NCBI GenBank assembly: GCA_902518165.1
Contig: CABYFB010000003.1
Location: 116,144 to 180,143, forward strand
Source of the DNA: an uncultured Pelagibacteraceae bacterium
GTDB taxonomy: Bacteria > Pseudomonadota > Alphaproteobacteria > Pelagibacterales > Pelagibacteraceae
DNA length: 64,000 bases
Direction of reading: 5' to 3'
Shown here: piece by piece, positions 27,140-36,199 of the stretch
Numbering within the stretch: the stretch's first letter is position 1
Layout of the letters: each line of letters opens with the position of its first letter
The notes under the pieces: model-generated
Told to the model about the DNA's origin: nothing
Database searches by the model: none
The model's input: the letters and a program-made list of their open reading frames with translations, nothing else
Program-made: the position numbers and the translations under genes

Positions 27140-28053
27140 TGAAAGAGAATGCAATTATTTCTCTAGCAGATTCTAATTACTATGAATTGCTAAATGAATT
27201 AATAGACTCTATTAAACAATTCAATCACAGTGAAAAGGTTGCTATTTGTATACTTGATGCGGGTTTAACAGAGGAGCAAACTGCTCTTCTAAAAAATAAA
27301 GTAGATGAGATCAAAAAAGCTGAATGGGATATTGAGGTTCCACAATCTAAAGTTAAAGGTAAAGAATGGCTAAAAAGTCAGGTATCAAGAGCATTTCTTC
27401 CAAAATATTTTCCTAACTATAAAAAATATCTGTGGATTGATTGTGATGCTTGGGTTCAAGATTGGAGTTCAATAGACTTATATTTTAAGGCTTGTGATAA
27501 TGGCAAACTAGGCATTACCCAGACAATGACACCTGGATATAGAATATTAAGTAACGTTAATTGGTTGTTTGGAAAATTAGCCATTATAAAATCTCAAAAT
27601 TTTAAACATGCTGTTAAATCTAAAATTGATATTAATAAAGCAAGAAAGTTAGCATTTGCTCCGCATATTAATATTGGTGTTTTTTCATTAGAAAAAGACT
27701 CTAATTGTTGGAATGTTTGGCAAAAAAATTTAAAAACTACTCTTAGTCATGGCCAAATATTTGGTTCAGAGCAACTAGCAATAAATATATGCGTATATAT
27801 TGATAATGTAGATGTTGAATTTCTTCCTCATAATTGCAACTGGTTAGCTAGCAACCTACTTCCAAAGTTTGATGAAAAGAATAATATTTTCGTGGAACCT
27901 TTTTTACCAAATCATAAAATTGGAATTATACATTTGGCTAGTGGTATTAAAGTAAATGATAAAGATATGAGAAACGAGAAAAATCTAGAGATAGAATTAA
28001 ATACTTTGGATAATAATAAAATCTCAAAATCTTTAAGGTTCAAAACTAATTGA
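27139..28053 (+). CDS. Putative GT-A glycosyltransferase (GT8-like)
   Basis: 304 residues. A GT-A nucleotide-sugar fold is suggested by the start (NAIISLADSNYYELLNELID), the D-x-D metal motif in LWIDCDAWVQD (Asp101 and Asp103), and later GSEQLAINI and NCNW, which resemble the GT8 pattern (a Q-x2-[LF]-N motif for the donor, then HIAS-like HLASG). No signal peptide. It lies inside the phospholipid/rRNA/purine operon between pssA and rlmE with 1- and 4-base overlaps. The acceptor (lipid, LPS or other) is unknown. Confidence 0.7.
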   Translation: MKENAIISLADSNYYELLNELIDSIKQFNHSEKVAICILDAGLTEEQTALLKNKVDEIKKAEWDIEVPQSKVKGKEWLKSQVSRAFLPKYFPNYKKYLWIDCDAWVQDWSSIDLYFKACDNGKLGITQTMTPGYRILSNVNWLFGKLAIIKSQNFKHAVKSKIDINKARKLAFAPHINIGVFSLEKDSNCWNVWQKNLKTTLSHGQIFGSEQLAINICVYIDNVDVEFLPHNCNWLASNLLPKFDEKNNIFVEPFLPNHKIGIIHLASGIKVNDKDMRNEKNLEIELNTLDNNKISKSLRFKTN

Positions 28054-28661
28054 AAAAAAATAAAATCTCAAAAAATTGGATTAATAAGCAGAGAAGAGAT
28101 ATTTATGTTAGACAATCAAAAGTTGAAGGATATAGATCAAGAGCCGTTTATAAATTAAAGGAAATTAACGAAAAATTTAAATTTTTAAAAAATAATATTT
28201 CAGTAATAGATCTTGGAGCTGCTCCTGGAAGCTGGTCTCAATATATATCAAGTAATTTAAAATGTAATAAGCATTTAGCAATAGATTTAAAAGAAATAGA
28301 AGAAATAAAGAATGTAAAAATTTTAAAAGGAGATTTTACGGATACTGAGCAACAAAATAAAATTAATAATTATTTTGGTGGAAAAATTGACCTAATTATT
28401 TCAGATATGGCAGTCAATACTACGGGTAATAAAAATCTAGACTCTATGGTAACTGGAGAATTAGTTTTAGAAGCTTTGGATTTCGCTACAAAAATGATGA
28501 AGCCAAATGGCTATTTTATCTCAAAATTATTTATGGGAACTTCATTTAATGAGATAATTGCATTTTCAAAAAAAAATTTTGTAAAATTTAATGTCTATAA
28601 GCCTCCAGCAAGTAGAAAAGACTCTAAAGAAAGTTTTTTAATCTGCAAAAATTTAAGATAG
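28050..28661 (+). CDS. rlmE: 23S rRNA (uridine-2'-O)-methyltransferase
   Basis: RrmJ/FtsJ-type enzyme, 203 residues, SAM-dependent. The SAM-binding motif DLGAAPGSWSQY is at 54-65. The catalytic tetrad K-D-K-E is at Lys35, Asp119, Lys159 and Glu194, matching Lys38, Asp124, Lys164 and Glu199 of the E. coli enzyme. Start: no ATG is available before the first motif, so it uses a TTG at 28050 that overlaps the stop of the preceding gene (ATTGA). Translation is therefore probably by reinitiation. The later family signature (about 185-200) is normal. Confidence 0.95.
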   Translation: MKKNKISKNWINKQRRDIYVRQSKVEGYRSRAVYKLKEINEKFKFLKNNISVIDLGAAPGSWSQYISSNLKCNKHLAIDLKEIEEIKNVKILKGDFTDTEQQNKINNYFGGKIDLIISDMAVNTTGNKNLDSMVTGELVLEALDFATKMMKPNGYFISKLFMGTSFNEIIAFSKKNFVKFNVYKPPASRKDSKESFLICKNLR

Positions 28662-28698
28662 ATACTTTCATTTTTTTAAGAATCGTTTATATAAGGAC

Positions 28699-29763
28699 AT
28701 GGATCCTATCAAAGAAGCGCTCACTTTCGATGATGTAACTTTAGCACCAAATTATTCTGAAATTTTACCTTCAGAAGTAAAGACAGAAGTTAAATTATCA
28801 AAACACTTAAATATTTCTATACCCCTTCTAACTTCAGCAATGGATACTGTAACAGAGTCTAATATGGCTATTTCAATCGGTAAAAAGGGTGGAATAGGTG
28901 TTATACATAGAAATTTATCAATAAATGATCAGATAAAAGAAATAAGAAAAGTAAGAGCAAAAAAAATGTTAGTTGGTGCAGCTGTTGGTGCAAGTTTAAA
29001 CGAACACATAAGAGCTCAAAAGATTTTAAAAGAAAATATCGATTTAATTGTTGTTGATACAGCTCATGGCCATACAAAAAAAGTAGCTGAAATAATAAAA
29101 AAAATTAAAAAAATTAAACCAACTAAAACAGCTTTATGTGCAGGTAATATTGCTACAGCAGAAGCAGCTAAATTTCTGATTAAGCAAGGAGTAGATATTA
29201 TAAAAGTTGGAATTGGACCAGGATCTATATGCACTACAAGATTAGTTGCTGGGATTGGAGTTCCACAGTTAAGTGCAATTTTAGATGTAAAAAAAGGTAT
29301 GGGCAAAAGTAAAACAACATTAATAGCTGATGGAGGCATCAAATTTTCTGGGGATATTGCAAAAGCACTTGCAGCAGGAGCAGATGCGGTGATGATTGGA
29401 TCATTATTTGCAGGAACAGATCAGGCTCCAGGTAGAATTATAAAAAGAGGTGGTAAATTATTTAAAAGTTTTAGGGGCATGGGATCTATTGGAGCGATGA
29501 ATAAAGGATCAGCAGATAGATATTTTCAATCAAAACAAAAAGATACTTCAAAATATGTAGCAGAAGGTGTTGAAGGTTTTGTTAAATACAAAGGCACAGT
29601 TGAAAAAATAATCTACCAACTAGTAGGGGGTTTAAAATCATCAATGGGATACTTAGGTGCAAAAAAAATTAAAGATCTTAGAAAAAAACCAAAATTTGTC
29701 AAAATTACTAAAGCAGGTTTTTATGAAAGTATGGTACATAACATAGACGAAATAAAAAGATGA
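28699..29763 (+). CDS. guaB: IMP dehydrogenase lacking CBS domains
   Basis: 354 residues. Converts IMP to XMP, the first step to GMP. It carries the catalytic loop GIGPGSICTTR with Cys178, the flavoprotein-like phosphate site and RGMGSIGAMNKGSADRYFQ, which marks IMPDH; GMP reductase reads GMSSEMAM there. The tandem CBS (Bateman) domains, normally some 130 residues between about 80 and 90 here, are absent: INDQIKEIRKVRAKKM passes directly to LVGAAVGA. The adenine/guanine-nucleotide allosteric site is therefore missing. An operon with a TPR protein and guaA supports the assignment. Confidence 0.95.
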   Translation: MDPIKEALTFDDVTLAPNYSEILPSEVKTEVKLSKHLNISIPLLTSAMDTVTESNMAISIGKKGGIGVIHRNLSINDQIKEIRKVRAKKMLVGAAVGASLNEHIRAQKILKENIDLIVVDTAHGHTKKVAEIIKKIKKIKPTKTALCAGNIATAEAAKFLIKQGVDIIKVGIGPGSICTTRLVAGIGVPQLSAILDVKKGMGKSKTTLIADGGIKFSGDIAKALAAGADAVMIGSLFAGTDQAPGRIIKRGGKLFKSFRGMGSIGAMNKGSADRYFQSKQKDTSKYVAEGVEGFVKYKGTVEKIIYQLVGGLKSSMGYLGAKKIKDLRKKPKFVKITKAGFYESMVHNIDEIKR

Positions 29764-30194
29764 TAAAAAAAATTACCTTAGCAATAATTTTACTTTTTAC
29801 TTTAATTTTTAATGTTAACGCGGAAAAAGTTAATTTTTTTGATGAAGCAAAAAATCTTTATGAAAATGAAAAATATGAAGATTCAAAATTTTTATTTCAA
29901 AGAAATATTGTATACAATCCAAAGGACTCAAAGTCGTATCTATATTTAGCAAAAATATTTAAAAATGAAGAAAACAAAACAGAACTGGAAAAAAATATAA
30001 ATACAGTCTTACTACTCGAGCCAAATAACGAAGAGGCAATGTATCTATTAATAGATATTGAGTTAGAAAGATCTAATTTTTCTAAAGCAGAGGAACTTAG
30101 AGAAGATTTTAAGAAAATATGCTCGAACCTTTGTGATAAAATCGCATCTATTAACAAACGCCTAAAAGAGTTTGAAAAAAAAGATGCGTCTTGA
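29760..30194 (+). CDS. Exported TPR-repeat protein
   Basis: 144 residues with a signal peptide ([21 protein letters not shown], about 1-21) and tetratricopeptide-like repeats: [20 protein letters not shown] and [20 protein letters not shown], then [20 protein letters not shown]. Such repeats bind other proteins in the periplasm. It overlaps guaB by 4 bases and guaA by 11 bases, so it lies between the two GMP synthesis genes without evident functional link. Partner unknown. Confidence 0.82.
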   Translation: MIKKITLAIILLFTLIFNVNAEKVNFFDEAKNLYENEKYEDSKFLFQRNIVYNPKDSKSYLYLAKIFKNEENKTELEKNINTVLLLEPNNEEAMYLLIDIELERSNFSKAEELREDFKKICSNLCDKIASINKRLKEFEKKDAS

Positions 30195-31743
30195 AAATAA
30201 TCTAGATAAAATTTTAATAATCGATTTTGGGTCTCAGTTTACACAATTAATTGCAAGAAAAGTAAGAGAATTAAATGTTTTTTGTGAAATTATAAGTCAC
30301 AACAAACTTAAAGACTACAAAAATGAAAAAAATGTGAAAGGCATCATTTTATCAGGTGGTCCCTTAAATGTTTATCAAAATAAAAAAGTTAAATTCAATA
30401 AAAGTATATTAAGTTTAAATATTCCAATTTTAGGTATTTGTTTTGGCCACCAGATAATCTCTAAAGAATTAGGAGGTAAAGTAAAACGAGCAAAATCAAG
30501 AGAATTCGGGTTAGCAAAAGTTACAAAATTAAAAAAAAGCGCTTTAACCGAAAATTTCTTTTCAAAAAAATCTACCAATGTATGGATGAGTCATGGAGAT
30601 GAGGTAATTAAATTACCTAAAGGTTTTAAAGTTATAGCAAAATCCTCAAATTCGAAATTATGCATGATAGAAAATGTAAAAAAAAAAATATATGGCATAC
30701 AGTTTCATCCAGAAGTATCCCATACAGTTAAAGGCAAAGTAATATTAAAAAACTTTGTAATTAAAATTTGTAAAATTAAAAAAAATTGGACATCAAAAAA
30801 TCAAAAATCCAAACTTATGCAGCAAATTAAAGAACAAGTTGGAAATTCTAAAGTAATTTGTGCATTATCTGGTGGAGTAGATAGTAGTGTGGTAGCAAAA
30901 TTAATTAGTAATGCGATTGGTAAAAACTTAACTTGTATATTCGTCAATACTGGTCTGCTCAGAAAAAATGAGGAAAAACAAGTAGTGGATACTTTTAAAA
31001 AAAAATTTAAATTGAATTTAATTTATGTAAATGCTGAACAATTATTCATAAGTAAATTAAAAAATGTAGCAGACCCAGAAAAAAAAAGAAAAATTATTGG
31101 AAATTTATTTATCAAACTTTTTGAAAAATACGCAAAAAAAATAAAAAATGTAAAATTTTTAGCTCAAGGAACTCTATACCCTGATTTAATTGAAAGTAAA
31201 TCTGTAACAGGAAGTCAAACATCAAAAATTAAGTCTCATCATAATGTAGGTGGTCTGCCGAAAAGGATGAAATTAAAATTAATTGAGCCATTGAAGTATT
31301 TATTTAAAGATGAAGTTAGAATGTTAGGTCTAGAATTAAATTTAAGTAAAGAAATTATTTCTAGACATCCTTTTCCTGGTCCTGGTTTAGCAATTAGAAT
31401 GCCTGGCACAATTACTAAAGAAAAAATAAAAATTTTAAAAGAAGCAGACAATTATTTTATTAATGCATTAAGAGAACACAATCTATATCATAAGATATGG
31501 CAGGCTTATGCCGCATTACTACCTGTTAAAACAGTTGGTGTAATGGGAGACAATAGAACCTATGAATATTTATGTTTACTAAGAGCAATAACATCTGAAG
31601 ATGGAATGACTGCAGATTATTTTCAATTTAACAAATCATTTATGCAAATGGTATCTAATAAAATAGTTAATAACATTCGAGGTATAAATAGAGTGGTTTA
31701 TGATGTGACCTCTAAACCACCGAGCACTATTGAACTAGAATAA
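30184..31743 (+). CDS. guaA: GMP synthase (glutamine-hydrolysing)
   Basis: 519 residues from the ATG at 30184. A TTG four codons earlier is possible, but the ATG is conventional. The class I glutamine amidotransferase domain has nucleophile Cys86 in GICFGHQ. An ATP-pyrophosphatase P-loop, [10 protein letters not shown], and the C-terminal dimerisation domain with [11 protein letters not shown], ending KPPSTIELE, complete the enzyme. XMP + Gln + ATP gives GMP. End of the psd-to-guaA plus-strand run. Confidence 0.98.
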   Translation: MRLENNLDKILIIDFGSQFTQLIARKVRELNVFCEIISHNKLKDYKNEKNVKGIILSGGPLNVYQNKKVKFNKSILSLNIPILGICFGHQIISKELGGKVKRAKSREFGLAKVTKLKKSALTENFFSKKSTNVWMSHGDEVIKLPKGFKVIAKSSNSKLCMIENVKKKIYGIQFHPEVSHTVKGKVILKNFVIKICKIKKNWTSKNQKSKLMQQIKEQVGNSKVICALSGGVDSSVVAKLISNAIGKNLTCIFVNTGLLRKNEEKQVVDTFKKKFKLNLIYVNAEQLFISKLKNVADPEKKRKIIGNLFIKLFEKYAKKIKNVKFLAQGTLYPDLIESKSVTGSQTSKIKSHHNVGGLPKRMKLKLIEPLKYLFKDEVRMLGLELNLSKEIISRHPFPGPGLAIRMPGTITKEKIKILKEADNYFINALREHNLYHKIWQAYAALLPVKTVGVMGDNRTYEYLCLLRAITSEDGMTADYFQFNKSFMQMVSNKIVNNIRGINRVVYDVTSKPPSTIELE

Positions 31744-31763
31744 AAATAAATTATAATTTTACT

Positions 31764-32183
31764 ATGAAATATTTACACACAATGATTAGAATTTCTAATA
31801 TTGAAGAGTCTTTAAAATTTTTTTGTGATGGACTGGGTTTAAAAGAGACAAAAAGAATGGAAAATGAAAAAGGTAGATACACATTAATTTTTTTAGCTGC
31901 ACCAAACGACAATAATGCAGAAATTGAACTTACTTATAATTGGGATGGCGATAATTTAGGAGAGGGATCTAGAAATTTTGGTCACTTAGCATATAGAGTT
32001 AAAAATATTTACGAAATATGCCAAAGATTAATGGATATGGGTTATACAATTAATAGACCACCTAGAGATGGCCATATGGCATTTGTGAAATCACCAGATA
32101 AAATATCAATTGAAATACTTCAGGAAGGCAATCTTCCCCCTAAAGAGCCCTGGTCATCGATGGAAAATACTGGAACTTGGTAA
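31764..32183 (+). CDS. gloA: Lactoylglutathione lyase (glyoxalase I) family
   Basis: 139 residues, vicinal-oxygen-chelate fold. It starts YLHTMIRISNIEESLKFF with the metal His at residue 5 and shows ELTYNWDGD, GHLAYRV and SIEILQE as further metal or glutathione positions (His5, Glu57, His75, Glu123 approximately). Detoxifies methylglyoxal as its glutathione adduct. The C-terminus is slightly short but the core is complete. Downstream, the TerC gene is convergent. Confidence 0.93.
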   Translation: MKYLHTMIRISNIEESLKFFCDGLGLKETKRMENEKGRYTLIFLAAPNDNNAEIELTYNWDGDNLGEGSRNFGHLAYRVKNIYEICQRLMDMGYTINRPPRDGHMAFVKSPDKISIEILQEGNLPPKEPWSSMENTGTW

Positions 32184-32185
32184 TA

Positions 32186-32797
32186 TTAGAAATACTTTAT
32201 ATATTTTTCATTAATATTTAAAATTTCTAAATCGACTAGCCCACCTATTACTAATTGAATAGCAACCAATAGTATAAAACCTAAACCTATATAAGCTATC
32301 CATAAATGTTTTTGTATATAATTTGCTAAATAAGTGGCTAAAGCTCCAGTAAGAACTACTGATAATACTAAGCCAAAAATCATAAAACCAAAATTACCTT
32401 TGGCTGCTCCCACAACTCCAATAACGTTATCAAAACTAATTGTAATATCTGCAAATAAAACCTTGTAAATACTTTTGATAAATGAAGGCTCCATAGATTT
32501 CTTTTTAGGAGACTTTATTTTTTGAATTTCAAATAAATCTTTTCTTAAGTCGTTAACAATCCAAATTAAAAGTAATCCTCCAAGAATTTTAATGAAGTAA
32601 AATTTAAATAAATAAGTTGCAAATATTGCAAATATAACTTTGAAAACTAATGCTCCAACTACTCCCCAAAATATTATTTTTTTTCTATTTTTTGGGACAA
32701 AATTGGCTGCAATCAATCCTATTATTATTGCATTATCTGCTGCAAGAATAATATCTATAAATATAATTTGCAGTAAAATGAGAGATTGTTCGATCAA
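32186..32797 (-). CDS. TerC/YjbE-family integral membrane protein
   Basis: 203 residues, about seven helices. The two family signatures with membrane aspartates are IDIILAADNAIIIGLIA (about 14-30) and ADITISFDNVIGVVGAA (about 115-131), the duplicated D-N motif of the TerC family, which is linked to metal-ion (mainly manganese) export. A cytoplasmic loop is rich in Lys (residues 88-105). A manganese-protective role would fit an organism facing photooxidation, but this is inference. Divergent from dctP. Confidence 0.92.
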   Translation of the reverse strand: MIEQSLILLQIIFIDIILAADNAIIIGLIAANFVPKNRKKIIFWGVVGALVFKVIFAIFATYLFKFYFIKILGGLLLIWIVNDLRKDLFEIQKIKSPKKKSMEPSFIKSIYKVLFADITISFDNVIGVVGAAKGNFGFMIFGLVLSVVLTGALATYLANYIQKHLWIAYIGLGFILLVAIQLVIGGLVDLEILNINEKYIKYF

Positions 32798-32909
32798 GAT
32801 GTTATTATAATAGTAATTATTTATTATTTTTCAATAAAACATCAAAAATTTTTATTGATTTAAGTTTTAATACATAATGAGATATGTTTTTTAGAAATAT
32901 GGAGGATTT

Positions 32910-33881
32910 ATGAAACTTTTCAAAATTTTGCTCTCTGTTTTATTTTCTGTTATTTTATCTGCTAATGCTTTTGCTGCAGAAAAATGGGATATGGCACTAG
33001 CATATGGTGCAAGCAACTTCCATTCTGCTAATGCAGCTGAATTTGCTAAAAATGTTTCAGAAAAAAGTGGGGGGAAATTAACAATAGTAACACACCCAGG
33101 TGGATCTCTATTTAAAGGTGGAGAGATATTTAGGGCTGTTAGAACTGGACAAGCTCAAATTGGTGAGAGATTTATGTCGGCTCTAGGTAAAGAGGACCCG
33201 TTATTAGAGATTGATTCACAACCATTTCTTGCAACATCATATGATGATGCTATGAAACTGTATCAAGCATCTAAGCCTGCAATAATTAAAGGTCTAGATC
33301 AAAAAGGTCTTGTATTTTTATACGCTGTACCATGGCCTGCGCAAGGTCTTTATAGTAAAAAGGAAATTAATAGTGTTGCTGATTTAAAAGGTTTAAAATT
33401 TAGAGCATATAATTCTGCAACTATTAGAATGGCCGAGTTGACAGGTATGGCTCCTACAAAAATAGAAGCAGCTGAAATAAGCCAAGCATTCTCAACTGGT
33501 GCGGTTGAAAGTATGATTACTTCACCAACTACTGGTAAGAACAGTAAAATTTGGGAAAATGGAGTAAAGTATTTTTATGATATTGCAGCTTGGTTTCCAA
33601 AAAATATGATTGTAGCTCACAGAGGTTCTTGGAATAAATTAGATAAAGCTACACAAAAAATGATTATGGAAGAGGCAGCAGTTGCTGAGAAAAAAGGTTG
33701 GGCACTTTCAAAAAAAGGAAATGTTGCTGATAAAAAAGCTTTAGCTGATGCTGGAATGAAAGTAGGCAAAGTAAATGCAGCCCTTGAAAGTCATTTCAAA
33801 AAAGTTGGTGCTACAATGGCAGAAGAATGGAAGAAAAAAGCTGGCGATAGAGGTGCTAGTGTTCTTGCTGCTTATAATTAA
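32910..33881 (+). CDS. dctP: TRAP transporter periplasmic solute-binding protein
   Basis: 323 residues with a signal peptide (about 1-23, AFA-A). The DctP fold is recognisable from GASNFHSANAAEFAKNVSEKS and GLKFRAYNSATIRMAELTG, where the conserved carboxylate-clamping arginine is present, then AFSTGAVESMITSPTTG. A strong Shine-Dalgarno (TGGAGGAT) and a terminator after the stop suggest this subunit is made in excess of the membrane subunits. Its ligand may be an organic acid. The nearby pxpABC genes suggest pyroglutamate; see findings. Confidence 0.95.
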   Translation: MKLFKILLSVLFSVILSANAFAAEKWDMALAYGASNFHSANAAEFAKNVSEKSGGKLTIVTHPGGSLFKGGEIFRAVRTGQAQIGERFMSALGKEDPLLEIDSQPFLATSYDDAMKLYQASKPAIIKGLDQKGLVFLYAVPWPAQGLYSKKEINSVADLKGLKFRAYNSATIRMAELTGMAPTKIEAAEISQAFSTGAVESMITSPTTGKNSKIWENGVKYFYDIAAWFPKNMIVAHRGSWNKLDKATQKMIMEEAAVAEKKGWALSKKGNVADKKALADAGMKVGKVNAALESHFKKVGATMAEEWKKKAGDRGASVLAAYN

Positions 33882-33893
33882 ATCATTATAATT

Positions 33894-33920
33894 AAAAAGG
33901 CCGTATTAAACGGCCTTTTT
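33894..33920 (+). terminator. Internal terminator between dctP and dctQ
   Basis: GGCCGT (33899-33904) pairs with ACGGCC (33910-33915) around a five-base loop, with A5 before and T5 after. The hairpin ends two bases before the dctQ ATG, leaving no room for a separate Shine-Dalgarno. It probably attenuates transcription so that the binding protein is more abundant than the membrane subunits. Confidence 0.9.
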
Positions 33921-33922
33921 AT

Positions 33923-34414
33923 ATGTTTAATAAAGTCAATAAATTTCTAAATAATCTTTATAGTTACTCAGGCTATATCGCTGCATTCTTTCTTATTTTG
34001 GTTGCAGTTTTTATTTTAATTGGAATTTCATCAAGAATATTTGGTTTTTATATAAGAGGCCTAGCTGAATATTCTGGATATTGTATGGCTGCCTCATCTT
34101 TTTTTGCTTTATCTTATACTTTCGTAGAAGGTGGTCACATTAGAATTACTTTATTTTTAGAAAAAGCTACTGGGATTAAAAAGAGATTTTTGGAATTATG
34201 GAGTTTGATAGTTGCAAATATATTTTCTGGTTATTTAGCATTCTATTTTTTGAAAATGCTAAAAATATCTTATGAATTTCAAGAGAGAAGTGAAGGAGCT
34301 GACGAAATTTTAATTTGGATACCACAAACTAGTGTTGCCTTAGGATCACTAATATTTTTCATATGTGTATCTCATCAATTAGTTTTGAAAATACAAACAA
34401 AAAAAAATGACTGA
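33923..34414 (+). CDS. dctQ: TRAP transporter small membrane subunit
   Basis: 163 residues with four hydrophobic helices. The DctQ pattern is seen in the first helix and in the loop GISSRIFGFYIRGLAEYSGY. It pairs with DctM to form the inner-membrane sodium-driven carrier. The only plausible start is the ATG at 33923, directly after the terminator T run. dctM overlaps its end by 8 bases. Confidence 0.94.
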   Translation: MFNKVNKFLNNLYSYSGYIAAFFLILVAVFILIGISSRIFGFYIRGLAEYSGYCMAASSFFALSYTFVEGGHIRITLFLEKATGIKKRFLELWSLIVANIFSGYLAFYFLKMLKISYEFQERSEGADEILIWIPQTSVALGSLIFFICVSHQLVLKIQTKKND

Positions 34415-35717
34415 AATTTTACTTACTATATTTTTCATAAGTGTTCTCTTGATATTTTTAGGCTCAGGAATTTGGGTTGCTATAAGCATGGTTGGTGTTT
34501 CATCTATAGGAATGATGCTATTCACCACAAGGCCAGTTGGTGATGCGATGGCAACAACAATTTGGGGAGCCTCATCCTCATGGACTTTAACTGCACTTCC
34601 TTTATTTGTTTGGATGGGTGAAATTTTATTTCGGACGAAGTTATCTGAAAATTTATTTGAAGGATTATCCCCATGGATGCAGAAACTACCCGGTGGCTTA
34701 GTGCATGTTAATGTAGTTGGATGTGCTTTATTTGCAGCTATTTCAGGATCTTCTGCAGCAACTGTAGCCACAGTAGGAAAAATGTCTATTCCAGAGCTAA
34801 GAAAAAGAAAATATCCAGAAACTATACTACTTGGAAGTTTAGCTGGTTCAGGAACGCTGGGTCTTCTAATTCCACCTTCAATTATTTTAATTATTTATGG
34901 TGTGACTGTCCAAGAGTCGATAGCAAAACTATTTATTGCAGGAATTGTACCAGGAATAATGATTGCGTTGATCTTTATGACTTATGTAATGATTTGGTCG
35001 TTAATAAATAAAAAATCCATGCCTACTTTTAAACAAGACTTCTCACTTATGGAAAAGGTAAGGAAATCAGGAAAACTGATACCTGTAATATTATTAATAG
35101 TTTCAGTTATTGGCTCAATTTATACTGGTATAGCAACTGCAACTGAAGCAGCCTCATTGGGTGTAGTTGGCGCATTAATATTATCATACTTTCAAAAAAG
35201 TTTATCTTTAAAAACATTTAAAGAATCATTGCTGGGTGCTACCAAAACTTCTTGTATGATAGCTTTTATATTAGCAGGAGCTACTTTTTTATCTTTGGCA
35301 ATGGGTTTTACAGGATTACCAAGAAATCTTGCTTTATGGATCGAAGGTATGGAACTTTCTCCATATGTTTTAATTTTTGTTTTAATGATTTTTTATATAA
35401 TTCTTGGAATGTTTCTTGATGGTATCTCTGCTGTAGTTTTAACAATGGCTATAATTGAACCAATGATTAGACAAGCAGGCTTTGATATGATTTGGTTTGG
35501 TGTCTTTCTAGTTATTGTTGTAGAAATGGCTCAGATCACGCCACCGGTTGGCTTTAATCTTTTTGTTCTTCAGGGTATGGCTAATAAGGATATGGGGTAT
35601 ATAGCAAGAAGTGCGTTTCCACTCTTCTTGCTAATGATTTTTGCTGTTATTTTAGTTGTGATATTTCCAGAAATCGCTCTTTGGATGCCTGAGCAAATGA
35701 TAAAAAATATAAATTAA
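34407..35717 (+). CDS. dctM: TRAP transporter large membrane subunit
   Basis: 436 residues, about 12 helices. DctM signatures include the stretch GALAG-like LFAAISGSSAATVATVGK, GSLAGSGTLGLLIPPS and near the C-terminus VEMAQITPPVGFNLFVLQG. It carries the substrate across the inner membrane using the sodium gradient. Its end overlaps the stop of the convergent TPR gene by 4 bases. Confidence 0.97.
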   Translation: MTEILLTIFFISVLLIFLGSGIWVAISMVGVSSIGMMLFTTRPVGDAMATTIWGASSSWTLTALPLFVWMGEILFRTKLSENLFEGLSPWMQKLPGGLVHVNVVGCALFAAISGSSAATVATVGKMSIPELRKRKYPETILLGSLAGSGTLGLLIPPSIILIIYGVTVQESIAKLFIAGIVPGIMIALIFMTYVMIWSLINKKSMPTFKQDFSLMEKVRKSGKLIPVILLIVSVIGSIYTGIATATEAASLGVVGALILSYFQKSLSLKTFKESLLGATKTSCMIAFILAGATFLSLAMGFTGLPRNLALWIEGMELSPYVLIFVLMIFYIILGMFLDGISAVVLTMAIIEPMIRQAGFDMIWFGVFLVIVVEMAQITPPVGFNLFVLQGMANKDMGYIARSAFPLFLLMIFAVILVVIFPEIALWMPEQMIKNIN

Positions 35718-36199
35718 TATTTTGATTTTTTAGACCCGTCTATCACACCTTTTAGCTGATTATATTCATCACAATTACATCCCTCTAGAACACTCAATCT
35801 TTCTTTTGCTAAATTCATCCTATTGGTTGCAACATATAATTCACCTAAATATTCGTTAATTCCTATGTGATTTGGCTCAATCGCTAAACCTTGAAGATAA
35901 TATTTCTCACCATTTTCAAAATCACCAATTTTTCTTGTTGCAAATCCAAGATAGTTTAAAGTATTCGCTTTATTTGGTTTCATCTTATTTGACTTTACCA
36001 AAAATTTAATTGCTCTTTTGTATCTTTTAATTGCTTTCTCGGTTTTACCTTTTTTTTCTAATTTTTTTGCCATTTTTATTTGTTGTACAGCTTTATCATA
36101 CAAAGTTTCCTTTGAGCCCGAGTCACTTGAACCAGCAGCAAAGGATGATCCTGCTAAAAAAATTAAAAAGAAAATTGAAAAAAATATTTTTTTTATCAT
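35714..36199 (-). CDS. Exported TPR-repeat protein
   Basis: 161 residues with a signal peptide (about 1-21, cleaved at SFA-A) and three TPR-like motifs: KKLEKKGKTEKAIKRYKRAI, then NYLGFATRKIGDFENGEKYY and EYLGELYVATNRMNLAKERL. Two cysteines (EGCNCDEY) lie near the end. Its ATG overlaps the pxpA stop base, so it is read from the pxpA transcript. No specific role is recognised. Confidence 0.85.
   Translation of the reverse strand: MIKKIFFSIFFLIFLAGSSFAAGSSDSGSKETLYDKAVQQIKMAKKLEKKGKTEKAIKRYKRAIKFLVKSNKMKPNKANTLNYLGFATRKIGDFENGEKYYLQGLAIEPNHIGINEYLGELYVATNRMNLAKERLSVLEGCNCDEYNQLKGVIDGSKKSKY

Noticed and set aside
28699..29763. GMP reductase instead of IMP dehydrogenase
   Set aside because: The length fits GMP reductase, but the RGMGSIGAMNKGSADRYF motif and the adjacent guaA are those of IMP dehydrogenase.
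33894..33920. Riboswitch before dctQ
   Set aside because: The only structure is a simple terminator. No aptamer-sized conserved region exists in the short gap.
34379..34771. Minus-strand open frame of 130 codons over dctQ/dctM
   Set aside because: Antisense to two certain membrane genes, with no start-site or homology support.
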